A stretch of DNA of 64,000 nt from Planctomycetota bacterium (GCA_024280855.1 JAJRPG010000096.1:1-64000), one strand, 5' to 3'. Positions 19,022 to 29,290 are shown, numbered from the stretch's first letter. Notes: generated from the letters alone by a model not told the origin. Translations and numbers: made by a program.

Positions 19022-21070
19022 CTACTCGCACAGCGCCTTGATGAGCGCCTCGCGCGCATCAGCGTAGAACTGCACATCAACCTTGGTCGCCATGTCGTCG
19101 GGAAGCTCGAACAACTGTCGCCGGGACGACACGGGCATCAGCAGCATCGTCGCCCCTTTGTCGATGGCGAGTTCGGCCACGCCCACTGCGTTGTAGACCT
19201 GCTCGATGGTGCCGCCGAGATTGAGACCGCCCACGGCGATCAGTCCGCCCTTCATGTTCTTTTCGAGAAGCGAACCGCACAGCGCCAGCAGTGCGGGCAG
19301 ACCCACTGCCGTGCCGGAGCGTGAGGAATCGAACGCGCGAAGCTGCACGGTGAACTCGTGCGCCCTTGGATCACGGTCGCCGACAAGCTCCTTGGCGCGT
19401 GCGTAGAGATTCTGCACGCCGAAGTCCATGCTCTCCTTGAACGGCTTGGGCGTGGGCTGGTTCAGGATCTTCACGCCCGAACCCGGCCCCTCAGTAATAT
19501 CAATCCGATAGAGACCGGGGTTCTCGTCCTGACCGCCCGGACTGATCGCCCAGACTTGCCCCGGTGGTAACGGATCGGTGCCGATGCTGTCATCGCTCTG
19601 GAGTTCCGGCGTCACCACGAACTTCTCCACGCCGTCGTGGCCAATCTGATAGCTGAAATGCGTGTTGCGAAACTCGGCAGACCCGATCCGCTTCTGCTGC
19701 TCCTTCACGCGGCGACGGCACTCAAGCGCTAACCGCACCGCCCACTCCAAATCCTCGTCGGCCACGGGCATCTCCGGGTCGGGGTAGAGTAGCTTGAGCA
19801 ACCCGCTGATCGTCTTTTGCACGCCCGTCGTGTCTCGACCACTCAATGCCCCGCCGAAGAACACACGATCTTGAAGCACGGAGACCCGGCTCTGGTTTCG
19901 CAGCCGATTCCAACACTCAGCGAGGAAGTCGCTGACCAAGCCGAAGTGATCGGTGAACAGTTCCCGATTCATCTTCGGGATGTCCCAGCCCGGAAGGTAC
20001 GCATGGATGCGATCCATGAAAGGCGTTCGCTCTCGCATCTCCGTCGGAAACGGGCCAAACAGGTGGCCGATCCGCTGCTGATGAACGACATCCACATCGA
20101 AGTTGCCCACCATCACGATGCCGCCGTCTGCGCGAATGCTCTCCTTGCCCCGGCTGAACTCGCCGGATTCCATGTACCCCTGCATGATGTTGACGCCATC
20201 CTTCTGATCGAAGGACACGCCGCCAATCTCATCGAAGCACACGACATCGTATTGGCATACCAGCCCGCGCTGCCCGGTGGAGTTGTTCACGAACATCCGG
20301 GCGACGCTCGCCTTGCCGCCGGAGATCAAATGCGAATAGGGTGATACCTGCTGAAAGAGATGGCTCTTGCCCGTACCCGCTGGGCCAAGCTCGACCATGT
20401 TGTAGTTGCGTTCGACAAAAGGCACCATGCGCATCAGCACGATGTCCTGAGTGCGCTGCGAAAGCGCATCTGGCTCCAGCCCGATGCTGCGGATCAGAAA
20501 CTTCTTCCACTCCTCGGTCGTGAACATCGCACGACCCTGCGCGAGTGAGTCCAGCACTTCGCGTTTTGACAACTGGATGGGGCGGATCGCCTCAACGCCG
20601 AACGGCCTCCCGCTCTTCTCCTGTGCGATGGCCGCGTCGTAGACCAGCGTGACCTCGGCGTAGAACCCCCCAGTGAGCATCCGCTCATGCTCATGCACAA
20701 GTTCTGATGAAATGCGTGCGTCGTTCAACGACAGACTCGGAAGCTCAGCAAGGTATGAGTCCGACTTCGCATCGAGCCGCGCCTTGATGATGTCGATGAT
20801 CTTCACCGACCCCTGCTCGCGCGACCGCGACTTGAACAGTTCTTCTTCCCCAGCCCGAACAGCACGATCCGAAAGCTGCCGCGAGACGACCTTCAACCCT
20901 TCCTCGATCTCCACCGGGTCGATGCTCGCGCAGTAGCGACCGAGCAGGAACTCGCAGACATAGGTGGGTACGGGGTACTGCCCCTTGAACTGGCGTACCA
21001 AGTCCTTGCGAACGATGTACCCGTCGAATCCCTTGGCCGACAAATTATCTAGTGCGTCAAGCTCCATCAT
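19022..21070 (-). CDS. brxL: BREX Lon-like protease BrxL
   Basis: AAA core (GPAGTGKSHLFQ) and Lon-protease C-terminus; position downstream of pglZ. Confidence 0.85.
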   Translation of the reverse strand: MMELDALDNLSAKGFDGYIVRKDLVRQFKGQYPVPTYVCEFLLGRYCASIDPVEIEEGLKVVSRQLSDRAVRAGEEELFKSRSREQGSVKIIDIIKARLDAKSDSYLAELPSLSLNDARISSELVHEHERMLTGGFYAEVTLVYDAAIAQEKSGRPFGVEAIRPIQLSKREVLDSLAQGRAMFTTEEWKKFLIRSIGLEPDALSQRTQDIVLMRMVPFVERNYNMVELGPAGTGKSHLFQQVSPYSHLISGGKASVARMFVNNSTGQRGLVCQYDVVCFDEIGGVSFDQKDGVNIMQGYMESGEFSRGKESIRADGGIVMVGNFDVDVVHQQRIGHLFGPFPTEMRERTPFMDRIHAYLPGWDIPKMNRELFTDHFGLVSDFLAECWNRLRNQSRVSVLQDRVFFGGALSGRDTTGVQKTISGLLKLLYPDPEMPVADEDLEWAVRLALECRRRVKEQQKRIGSAEFRNTHFSYQIGHDGVEKFVVTPELQSDDSIGTDPLPPGQVWAISPGGQDENPGLYRIDITEGPGSGVKILNQPTPKPFKESMDFGVQNLYARAKELVGDRDPRAHEFTVQLRAFDSSRSGTAVGLPALLALCGSLLEKNMKGGLIAVGGLNLGGTIEQVYNAVGVAELAIDKGATMLLMPVSSRRQLFELPDDMATKVDVQFYADAREALIKALCE

Positions 21071-21077
21071 GTATCCT

Positions 21078-23411
21078 CTATTCGCCCACCATCGTGGATT
21101 TCTTAGCTATCGTTCTGCCGTCGTTTGTCACCAGCACCACCGCAGCCGCCGTACCTTCCAGAGAATCATCTCCGACAAGCAACGCCACCGAGCCGTCCTT
21201 ACCCACCGCCTTGGCCTCCGCGAGCGATGTCGATGCATCAGCAGGCTTCGTGCGGATGTCCGCCATGAGTCCGGTCGTCGCACCGTCAACCTGCACGCGG
21301 CAACGCAATCCAACCCATTTGACGGACTTGATCGAAGCCTTTGGCCGCGCCGCCTTGCCAGCACGCACGGTGAACTCCGGGATCAGGCATTCCTGAACAC
21401 TCAAGCTCCCGTGTGCATAGTCCAACCCCGCCTTGAAGCACGAGATGCCCGGTGCCATCGCAATACGCACATCCGGCGACCAATGCCACATCATCGTCGG
21501 CACCTTTACCGACGACTTATCCTTCAACACGGCGCAGCGACCCCAGCGTGCCTCCGCCAGATAGCTCGGCATCTGCACCTTTGGCATCCCGCCGGGTAGC
21601 AGCAGCCAGCCGTGATCGGTTACTATCCGTACCTCTTCCCATCCCGCATCCAGCAAGGAGCGAATTCGATCCGCCAATCCCCGCACCTCTTCATCAATTC
21701 GCCACGACAGCTTCCATCCCTGCTTGTGGCCATTGGTGTCGATGCTGCCCGCCTCCGTCCACGCCCGCTTGTTGACATCCCCGGTGTCGTCGCCATGCAG
21801 CACATCGAACCCGCGATCAACGAGAAGCTGCCGAAACAGGTCGATGGTCAACCGCTTCCCCGATTCCTTGATCGCCGGACAAAAATCATCACCATCGCTA
21901 TCCGTACCCAGCAAGTCAGCCACAGGAGACACAGCGGGCTTGGCCGTCGCCGTCACAGGCGGCAGCGCAACCCATCGCCAGTCGGCCTCCACCTTCCACC
22001 CTTTGTCTTCCATGACGCCCTTGAGTTTCTGCGCCACATCGAATCGCAACCCGTCGGCGAAGAGAATGCAGCACCCGGTCTTGGATTCCGACAGCTCCTT
22101 GGCGTGCTGCTCCACATTCTCGCACAGACGCGGCATGTCTTTGACCAACGCCTGAAACCGCTCCGCGCCGGCTTCGAGCCACGGCTGATACACGGCGGCG
22201 ACCGCAGCATGTACGGCCTTGGCATCCTCCGACGCACGCTGGGAATGTTGAACACTCGCCAGCGCATCGAGCATAGCCGCGTCCGCCTTCCAGCCTACCG
22301 ACACATACGCCTCGGCGAACGCCTCAAGCGTGGCTCCGCCCATAGCGTCCTTGCACACCTCCGCCATGACGGCCAGATGCTCCAGCGCAATCGCCAGCGA
22401 CGCTTGGCCGAGTTCCTTCCACACCCAATCGCGGCGTTTGCCGTGAGTGTCCTCAAGTTTGATGATCGCAGCGGCTGCGTCGTTCGGTGCGAGCTTCGTC
22501 AGTTTCTCCAACGCCCCGCGCAAGTCGTCTTCCAGTTTGTCGTTATCCTGCGGCCAGCATGACTCATCGCGGAACAGGTTGTCCGGCGGGTTGGCCGCGC
22601 GTAGGCGTTCGGGGATGTGGGGATATCGCTTGGGCGCTTCGGCAAAGCGATTCCACACTGTTTGCCACTGACTCTCCTTGCGACCCAGATGCTCAGCCCC
22701 GACGATCTCGCCGTCGGCCTGCGGGTCGAAGTCGTAGTCGCTCTGACACACGCTGCGGAAGGCATCCCACTCGCTGGCGTTGAATCCGTCGCGGGTGGCC
22801 TTCGGGTCGTTGAGCCACTTGAGCAGGCTCCGCACCGGGTCGGGTGCAGCCAGCTTGTTGAAGTCCGACGCATCCAGCTTGCCCGTTAGCTCGGAGATGA
22901 GCGTGTCAGCCAGCATGGGCAGCGCCCGCTTCATCGCCTCCTGCGTCGCGGCATCACGGGCGACATCGAGACCCAACCCGCCGCCCTTGTCCGTTTGCAG
23001 GAACGCCAAAATCGTCCAGTCCTTCGCGCTGTGTTGCGTCCAGAACACGCCGAGGTATTGCAGCGCCGCCAGCGGTTGCAGGTGCGGGTCGCAGTCTTCG
23101 ACAGCCCGAAGCTCCTGCCGACTGACGCCGGGCAGGTACAGGATCGGCGTCGTCTCTTCCGGCCAGTCCGCCTCCGGCAGTGTTCGACCGATCATGCAGC
23201 GCAGCCAGATGGCCGGGCCTGTCTTGTTGGCCGTGTCGTAATCACCGAGCGTCAGGAAGTGCGGCAGGGATTCGCGCAGGCGTTCGGCCAGCGGTTCCCA
23301 CTGGCGATCCTTGTCCGTCCACAGCACGACCGCCGGAGCCACCACATCGTCGCGGTTGTAGTTTGACGCCTTCGCCAGAGATTTGATAATTGCGTCAAAA
23401 ACAGTCTTCAC
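21078..23411 (-). CDS. pglZ: BREX alkaline-phosphatase-like protein PglZ
   Basis: PglZ domain (CILFADGLRFDVAQKL ... VRIVTDHGWLLLPGGMPK); GTG start at 23411 with GGGAG upstream. Confidence 0.85.
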   Translation of the reverse strand: MKTVFDAIIKSLAKASNYNRDDVVAPAVVLWTDKDRQWEPLAERLRESLPHFLTLGDYDTANKTGPAIWLRCMIGRTLPEADWPEETTPILYLPGVSRQELRAVEDCDPHLQPLAALQYLGVFWTQHSAKDWTILAFLQTDKGGGLGLDVARDAATQEAMKRALPMLADTLISELTGKLDASDFNKLAAPDPVRSLLKWLNDPKATRDGFNASEWDAFRSVCQSDYDFDPQADGEIVGAEHLGRKESQWQTVWNRFAEAPKRYPHIPERLRAANPPDNLFRDESCWPQDNDKLEDDLRGALEKLTKLAPNDAAAAIIKLEDTHGKRRDWVWKELGQASLAIALEHLAVMAEVCKDAMGGATLEAFAEAYVSVGWKADAAMLDALASVQHSQRASEDAKAVHAAVAAVYQPWLEAGAERFQALVKDMPRLCENVEQHAKELSESKTGCCILFADGLRFDVAQKLKGVMEDKGWKVEADWRWVALPPVTATAKPAVSPVADLLGTDSDGDDFCPAIKESGKRLTIDLFRQLLVDRGFDVLHGDDTGDVNKRAWTEAGSIDTNGHKQGWKLSWRIDEEVRGLADRIRSLLDAGWEEVRIVTDHGWLLLPGGMPKVQMPSYLAEARWGRCAVLKDKSSVKVPTMMWHWSPDVRIAMAPGISCFKAGLDYAHGSLSVQECLIPEFTVRAGKAARPKASIKSVKWVGLRCRVQVDGATTGLMADIRTKPADASTSLAEAKAVGKDGSVALLVGDDSLEGTAAAVVLVTNDGRTIAKKSTMVGE

Positions 23412-23427
23412 TCGCTGCGATCTCCCG

Positions 23428-24252
23428 TTACAGTTTAGAGAATCGGCACATCCGCTCACCACGAAAGGCAACCGTTAGCCCAAAGGTCGCTACCGATTCA
23501 CGCCATGCGCGCGTTACGCTAGTATGACGCCGCCCTGTCAAACACAGGACATAGAATTGGCGGTCGAACTCGTACATGTACCGTTCCAACACTTTTGTCG
23601 GCTTCCACCCGTCGTCCGTGGCTACCCGAATGATCTCGGCCTCAAGTTCGGGTGGCAGCAGAGTCTCGGCATAACCCCACAAACAGGGGAGGGGACTCTT
23701 GTCGAGGACGAAAGCGATACGATCCGCCGATTCGAGATCGCTCGCGTAACTACCAATCACATGTCCTCCCGCAACCATCTCCTTAGCCACTGTATCCCAA
23801 AACACCTTCTTTCGGGCAGAGTCACCGCAATTCAACTCGAACACGAGACCAAGTGGCCGATCCACGAGACTCTCGAACTGGATGTCGTGGATTGGAGACT
23901 CGGTAAACACGATGTGTTTCCGGGTACCGTTCATGACGAACCGCCATTCGCGTTGCCCACTATCTAGTTCCGAGATGAAACCCGCGTCGAGCATGGAGTT
24001 CAGTTTCTCCGAAATCGCATCTGCGCAACACGCATTTGTGTCGCTTAGGACATGGGAGTGAACCGAATCGCAAGCCAGCGTTATCAGGTCGGAACCACAC
24101 CCTTGGTAGTAGCAGCACTTGTCCTCTAAGGCACCTGCTTCCGAGATCGCCGCGAATTCCTTTCGGATTTCAGACTTCGCGTTCTTGGAAGTCCCTCTTT
24201 CGAGAAGGACTTTCAGGTGTTGTTGGCGCTTTCGCGCGGCGTCGAGACTCAT
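23428..24252 (-). CDS. Unknown ~274-aa protein inserted at the pglZ 5' end
   Basis: Start MSLDAARKRQQHLKVLLERG overlaps the stop of the pglZ 5' fragment; stop 14 nt upstream of the functional pglZ GTG. Contains CCYYQGCGSD...HSHVL, possibly metal-binding. Confidence 0.65.
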   Translation of the reverse strand: MSLDAARKRQQHLKVLLERGTSKNAKSEIRKEFAAISEAGALEDKCCYYQGCGSDLITLACDSVHSHVLSDTNACCADAISEKLNSMLDAGFISELDSGQREWRFVMNGTRKHIVFTESPIHDIQFESLVDRPLGLVFELNCGDSARKKVFWDTVAKEMVAGGHVIGSYASDLESADRIAFVLDKSPLPCLWGYAETLLPPELEAEIIRVATDDGWKPTKVLERYMYEFDRQFYVLCLTGRRHTSVTRAWRESVATFGLTVAFRGERMCRFSKL

Positions 24253-24476
24253 GACAGTGAAAGTTCCTTTCGAGCAGCCTGTTTCTCGGAATTGGTCAGG
24301 CGGATATCGTTCACGCGGTCGGCCAGCGGTTCCCACTGACGATCCTTGTCCGTCCACAGCACGACCGCCGGAGCAACCATGTCGTTGCGATTGTAGTCCG
24401 AAGCCTTCGCCAGCGATGCAAGGATGGCATCGAACACGGTCTTGAGCGCTTTGGATGTGCTTGATTCGACCGTCAC
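24249..24476 (-). pseudogene. Duplicated 5' fragment of pglZ (about the first 54 codons plus an unrelated tail)
   Basis: KALKTVFDAILASLAKASDYNRNDMVAPAVVLWTDKDRQWEPLADR matches the PglZ N-terminus VKTVFDAIIKSLAKASNYNRDDVVAPAVVLWTDKDRQWEPLAER. Confidence 0.85.
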
Positions 24477-25102
24477 GCTACACTTGCCTCGTCTGCATCT
24501 CCCGGAAAAACAATGATCTCATACTCATCCCTGCCTTCCATGTAGGCTAGTATTACTTCTCTTGATATCTCGGCGCAGAAAATGACACACCCTTCACCTT
24601 TGTCCCTTTGCATTCGCTCAGCTACACAGATGCACGATGTCCAACTGATGCCATCTTCCTCGCCTTCGGAGCAAGCCCGGTATATTTTGACACGGTTCGG
24701 GAGTGCATCAAAAGCCGCCTTCTCATCAACATCCTTGGTGACACCCCAAATTGCTTTAGCTTTTCGGAAGAGGGTTCCCCATGCAAAACGGTCTCGATAG
24801 CAATATTCCGCATTCCTGTAGACCATTCTGATCGTCGTCGCAAACTCCCGTTTGGTCACATTTCCTTCAAGCTGCTGAACCGCCGTAACCATATCGGCGC
24901 GTGCGCGCTGGAAGACATATCTTAGGCATCGTTCTTTTTCTAAAGCGCCTCTCAGCGCTTTCAGTTTCTGCGCATCATCCGGTATCCTAAATCCTGTCTT
25001 GCCGAGCGCGTCCCAGACTTCCTCAAAGGAAGGAAACTGGATACTTGTCTTGTCTTTCCCATCGCTAGGCGAGTCGTTTTGGCAATCTCGATCCTCAACC
25101 AT
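24473..25102 (-). CDS. Unknown protein with a possible ADP-ribosyltransferase-like C-terminal region
   Basis: NRVKIYRACS...DGISWTSCICVAERM...GCVIFCAEISREVILAYMEGRDEYEIIV reads like an R...S-x-T/S...E arrangement. Overlaps pglX by 8 bp and the pglZ fragment by 4 bp. Confidence 0.5.
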   Translation of the reverse strand: MVEDRDCQNDSPSDGKDKTSIQFPSFEEVWDALGKTGFRIPDDAQKLKALRGALEKERCLRYVFQRARADMVTAVQQLEGNVTKREFATTIRMVYRNAEYCYRDRFAWGTLFRKAKAIWGVTKDVDEKAAFDALPNRVKIYRACSEGEEDGISWTSCICVAERMQRDKGEGCVIFCAEISREVILAYMEGRDEYEIIVFPGDADEASVA

Positions 25103-28100
25103 GCTGCTTCACCTCCATGCGCACTACTCGCTTTTGATCGAGCGTCAGGTGATGGTCGTTGATCCGCTCGCCACCAAACTCGTCGTACCAAGGCAAGCCC
25201 GGTGGGTTCTTGCCGCGATCCTTTTTCCACTTGATGTTGGGTTTCTTGCGCACGATGTTCGCCTCCATGAAGGGGCGGATGTTCATGCGCACGCCGTCGT
25301 TGAGGTCGGGGTTCCAGCCGATGGCCTGCTCTTCGATAGGCTTCCATCGCACGAAGATGTCATACGGCGGCTCGCCCTCGGCGATCAGCTTGAGCTTTTC
25401 TTGGAGCTGCTGCGCCGCCAGCAGTCGGGCATCCGCGCCGGACTCGTCTTGCGCGACGGCTTGCTCCTGCCGTTTGATCCAGTCACCGAGATAGGTGTAG
25501 ATCAGGCGGTCGAGCAGCTTGGCATCGAACATGTGGTAGTTGACCAGCGCGCCAAATCCATCCTGCTTGCGACCGTCCCAGATGTGCCAGATGAACGGGC
25601 GTTGGTCGAACATCTTTTGATGTTGCTCAAAGAACCCATTGCGTATCCACTCATCGAGGCTCTTGCCACTGTATCCAACTGATGCCAGCAGCTCCTCCTG
25701 CATCGCGGGTGACCAAACGCTACCATAAGACTCAGACAGGATGGCCCGCACACGATCCGCCGCTGCACGCTCTCCGCGAACTGCTGGGATGCACACAATT
25801 CCATCGTCGTCGGTGAAACTCAATAGTTCGTCACACCGCTCAACCAACCCTCGCGCTCGCTTGCTCAGGTGCATGGTGTCATCGAGTTCTGATGGCCAAC
25901 GATAGCCCAGCAACCTAGCCACGCCTACTTGTAATGGTGAGGTGGACATCTCCGGCCAACCGTGGAATAGCCACTGCGTGGGATCATCGCTCTCCGGTTC
26001 AGGTAGGCCAGCCGGGTACTTCTGGAGTGCCACTTCCTGCCAGTGTTTGAGGTCGAAACTGATCTTGCCCACATTCCCATTGGTGACTTTCAGCGATTGG
26101 TCAATCGCGCGAACGGATTGGGAAAGGTCTCCAGACTCGGCGAAACACCACAGGGCATCGACGATGGTTTGGTCTGACGGCACAAGGACGCCAGTGTTTT
26201 GGTTGAACGGAATGCCGATGTAAAGACTCGCGGGCAGATCGCTCATCAAGCTGATGACGACACCGCGACGCCCCCAGAATTGAGACCCCGCTTTCCAGAT
26301 TCCACTCTTGTAGCCATTGAGTGCCATGTCTTCCATGTATGAGTAAAGCTGACCGCTTCCATGTTCCCAGCGGACGATTTCACTCACTCCACCGAACATC
26401 ATGGTTGTGTCCACTGTAGATTGTGACGGCAACCAGATTTCGCCCCAGTGCTGCACCTCCCAGAGTTTGAACAGAAAGCGTGGCAGATCGAAAGTCTGCA
26501 TCCCTGTTCCTGTGGATGCATGTGAACTGAGCAGAACTCCCTGTTCTTCTGGAACGGTTGTTATCCGAGCATCTGGGTTATCGCGCTGCTGCTCTTGGCG
26601 AATGACGAACATACCCGCTTGGTGATCGGAACGAAGTTGAGCAGCTTTCTCGTCGGGTTGCCTTACCGCTGAGACATCGAACCCAACCATTTCGTGGGCG
26701 ACTGCGGGCGTAGTTGCTGACAGAGCGAGCAGAGCCACATTCACCACATGCCCACCGATAGTCTCGAACGCACCAGCACCAAGGCGGGCGACCGAATTCC
26801 ATGTTCGATGCTTTAGCAAGTCTTCGCGCAGCTTGGTATAGGTAGTGAGGAACAGCCAGTTCTGCGGTGTGACGAGAGCGACCGTGCAATCTTTGGCACA
26901 GTAGTCCAGACATCGGATGACAAATGCCGTCGCAAGATCAGCCTTGCCTTTATTGTAGTGCTTCGCCAGATGAGCCTTGAGAGTATCGCCCTGTTTGCCC
27001 CGCCCAAGGTATGGCACATTAGTGATGACAAGCGTGTAATCACTGGCCAACAATTCAGCAGCCTTGACCATCCCCGCAGCGGCGATGGCGCGCTCATGCA
27101 CCTCGTCGTCGGCGTGTTCGGCTGTCAGCGCGGCGGCAAGGTAGGGTTGGAGCGTCTCGTAGTCGGCGGCGATAAGGTCGCCGGGAAGTTCACTGGGGTC
27201 GATCAGAGAACCGAGCGTCGGAGCCTGCGAGAACAGAGAGTGCAGGTTGCGCAGCCCTTCAAGGATCGGCTGCTTGCCGATGGCAGGCATGGGGACACCG
27301 GACTGCTCGGCAAGTTCAAGCCACTGCTCCTCGGTCGCGTGCGGCGCGATGCCGGAACAGGCGATGTGCAATTCGGGAAGTTCTCGATATCCGCCCGCGT
27401 CGGGGAATCGCCACGCCGCAAGCGCCAGCGCGAATGCCGCGATCTGCGTACATCGCTGGTCGATCTCAAGGCCGAAGATGTTGTCGCGCAAAACGGCATC
27501 GCAGGCATCGCTCGGCGATAGCCCTTCCTCCTTCATGCGAATACGCACCATCAGGTCGAACGACGCAACGAGAAAGTGACCCGACCCGCAGCAGGGGTCG
27601 AGTATCTTCAAGTCCTTGGCTTCTGTTGGCCAGCCGGAGAATGTTCCTGCCGCAGGCGTGCCGTCGGGCAGGAAGCGCAGGTACTCGAAATCGCAACCGG
27701 GCAGTGCCACGCGCTTGCGCCACTCGTCTTCGGAGAGTTCTTCCTTGTCCGCTCCCTCACGGTCGCGGCTCTGCAAGGCTTTGCCCGCCCACCACGCACC
27801 GAGTGTGTTGTGCAGCAGGAACAGCACCATGTAGTGTTCGGTGAAAAGCTGCGTGACGGCGGGCAGTTCGTCCGCGCCGATCTTGACGCCCGATGCGTTG
27901 ACCTCATCCTTGCGCTTGTCCTGCCAGAACTGGTAGACCCAGCCGAGGCTATCGTCGGCGGTGAACACATCCGGCGGCAGCGTGTCGAGCATCTTCTCCA
28001 ACGCCCGCTTGGATTCCGGCGCGAGCGTGACGGCCAGCACCGGATCATCAGGCCGGAAGATTTGCGGCAGCATCCGCGACGCGAACCGGGCAGCAAGTGT

Positions 28101-28484
28101 CCAGCCGTCGATCCCGTCGTCTTTGGCAAGCTCCTCGCATTCTTCAAGACTAACGGGGACGCCTTCTTCATCGTGGATGAGCAGGTGGTTCTCCGCGAGA
28201 AACCGGGCGAACAGCATTCGATGCCAGTGTTCGTATGCACACTCAACGGCGAGATGATCGATGGCTTGCTTGCCCGCCTTGTCGCGGCGGTCGCCAAGCT
28301 GGCGAGCCTTGGCGCGGAGCTTCTTGCGAAGCTCCTTCCCGTCGGGCGTCATGTGGTCAAAGGGCTTGGCCTGATCGACGGCCAGCCCTTTCAGCGCCTC
28401 CCGCGCCGCATCCTCGGCGATGTCTCGCGCCTTGATGACGGTTTTTTCGAGTTGCTTGCGAAGTTTCTGATGCAGTGCGGGCAT
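25095..28484 (-). CDS. pglX: BREX adenine-specific DNA methyltransferase PglX
   Basis: ILDPCCGSGHFLVASFDLMVRIR (SAM motif), VITNVPYLGRGKQGD (NPPY-like), 1129 aa, BREX context. Confidence 0.85.
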   Translation of the reverse strand: MPALHQKLRKQLEKTVIKARDIAEDAAREALKGLAVDQAKPFDHMTPDGKELRKKLRAKARQLGDRRDKAGKQAIDHLAVECAYEHWHRMLFARFLAENHLLIHDEEGVPVSLEECEELAKDDGIDGWTLAARFASRMLPQIFRPDDPVLAVTLAPESKRALEKMLDTLPPDVFTADDSLGWVYQFWQDKRKDEVNASGVKIGADELPAVTQLFTEHYMVLFLLHNTLGAWWAGKALQSRDREGADKEELSEDEWRKRVALPGCDFEYLRFLPDGTPAAGTFSGWPTEAKDLKILDPCCGSGHFLVASFDLMVRIRMKEEGLSPSDACDAVLRDNIFGLEIDQRCTQIAAFALALAAWRFPDAGGYRELPELHIACSGIAPHATEEQWLELAEQSGVPMPAIGKQPILEGLRNLHSLFSQAPTLGSLIDPSELPGDLIAADYETLQPYLAAALTAEHADDEVHERAIAAAGMVKAAELLASDYTLVITNVPYLGRGKQGDTLKAHLAKHYNKGKADLATAFVIRCLDYCAKDCTVALVTPQNWLFLTTYTKLREDLLKHRTWNSVARLGAGAFETIGGHVVNVALLALSATTPAVAHEMVGFDVSAVRQPDEKAAQLRSDHQAGMFVIRQEQQRDNPDARITTVPEEQGVLLSSHASTGTGMQTFDLPRFLFKLWEVQHWGEIWLPSQSTVDTTMMFGGVSEIVRWEHGSGQLYSYMEDMALNGYKSGIWKAGSQFWGRRGVVISLMSDLPASLYIGIPFNQNTGVLVPSDQTIVDALWCFAESGDLSQSVRAIDQSLKVTNGNVGKISFDLKHWQEVALQKYPAGLPEPESDDPTQWLFHGWPEMSTSPLQVGVARLLGYRWPSELDDTMHLSKRARGLVERCDELLSFTDDDGIVCIPAVRGERAAADRVRAILSESYGSVWSPAMQEELLASVGYSGKSLDEWIRNGFFEQHQKMFDQRPFIWHIWDGRKQDGFGALVNYHMFDAKLLDRLIYTYLGDWIKRQEQAVAQDESGADARLLAAQQLQEKLKLIAEGEPPYDIFVRWKPIEEQAIGWNPDLNDGVRMNIRPFMEANIVRKKPNIKWKKDRGKNPPGLPWYDEFGGERINDHHLTLDQKRVVRMEVKQHG

Positions 28485-28499
28485 TACTTAGTTCCTAGG

Positions 28500-28985
28500 T
28501 CAAGCGGTGATCCGGAGCAGGTTTTCAACAAGCCTAACTAGCTTGACCATATGTGCGTGCTTCGGGTTGAAAACAGGAAAGGCAAACGACGCTGGATAAA
28601 CAACTTGGCCATCGGCCTTCGGTTGCCAAGGGTATTCAGGGTTCGGCTGAGAAAAGCCCGCATAGGAGGGAGCAAGTCGCTGAATCTGCTCGGCAAGGGG
28701 CAACAACGAATTGATAAACGAGCGAAAAACTGACCTTTCTTTGTATCCGAGCTGCCGTCGCAAGTCCGGGCGTCCTCTGATATGGTGAAGTAGCCGAACA
28801 AACCCAGCATGCGTCTTGGCCGGAGGAGCGTTTTTCTGGGGCGCCAAGAGACCCTTCGCCAGTTTCTCAGTTACCATTTGCAGGTAGTGCAATTGATGCG
28901 AATAGTCGCAGCGCTTGCGATTCAGAAGGACTCGTATCTCGGCGTCACTACGAGCTTGGGCTAGGAATGCTTCGCGCCAGTTCAT
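28500..28985 (-). CDS. HEPN-like small helical protein
   Basis: RSDAEIRVLLNRKRCDYSHQLHYLQMVTEKLAKGLL pattern; ATGA overlap with the upstream small gene. Confidence 0.5.
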   Translation of the reverse strand: MNWREAFLAQARSDAEIRVLLNRKRCDYSHQLHYLQMVTEKLAKGLLAPQKNAPPAKTHAGFVRLLHHIRGRPDLRRQLGYKERSVFRSFINSLLPLAEQIQRLAPSYAGFSQPNPEYPWQPKADGQVVYPASFAFPVFNPKHAHMVKLVRLVENLLRITA

Positions 28986-29290
28986 TCTCCATCCTCCAGC
29001 TCCACGGCGCTGTCCCAATCACCCCAGTCTGGTGGAAGCTTCAGTTTGCGAAACTCATCGGGCCTAATCAGCGCAACCCCCGATGGCGCGGGCAGGTCAT
29101 CGGACGGCGACGGCTTGAAAAAGAACGGATGCACATGCTCGTCGTCGCTCTGTGGGATTGTCGAATGAAGTTCGACGAGGCGAACCTCGTTGTCATTTGG
29201 AAACCAAAATACCTTGCTGATCTCTGGGTCGGATTGCCTGTTTTCCTTGGCAAGCAACTCGGCTTGGCGTTTCACATCTGATTTCTGCAT
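28982..29290 (-). CDS. Small hypothetical protein partnered with the HEPN-like gene
   Basis: 102-aa ORF between brxC and the HEPN-like gene, overlapping it by 4 bp. Confidence 0.5.
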   Translation of the reverse strand: MQKSDVKRQAELLAKENRQSDPEISKVFWFPNDNEVRLVELHSTIPQSDDEHVHPFFFKPSPSDDLPAPSGVALIRPDEFRKLKLPPDWGDWDSAVELEDGE

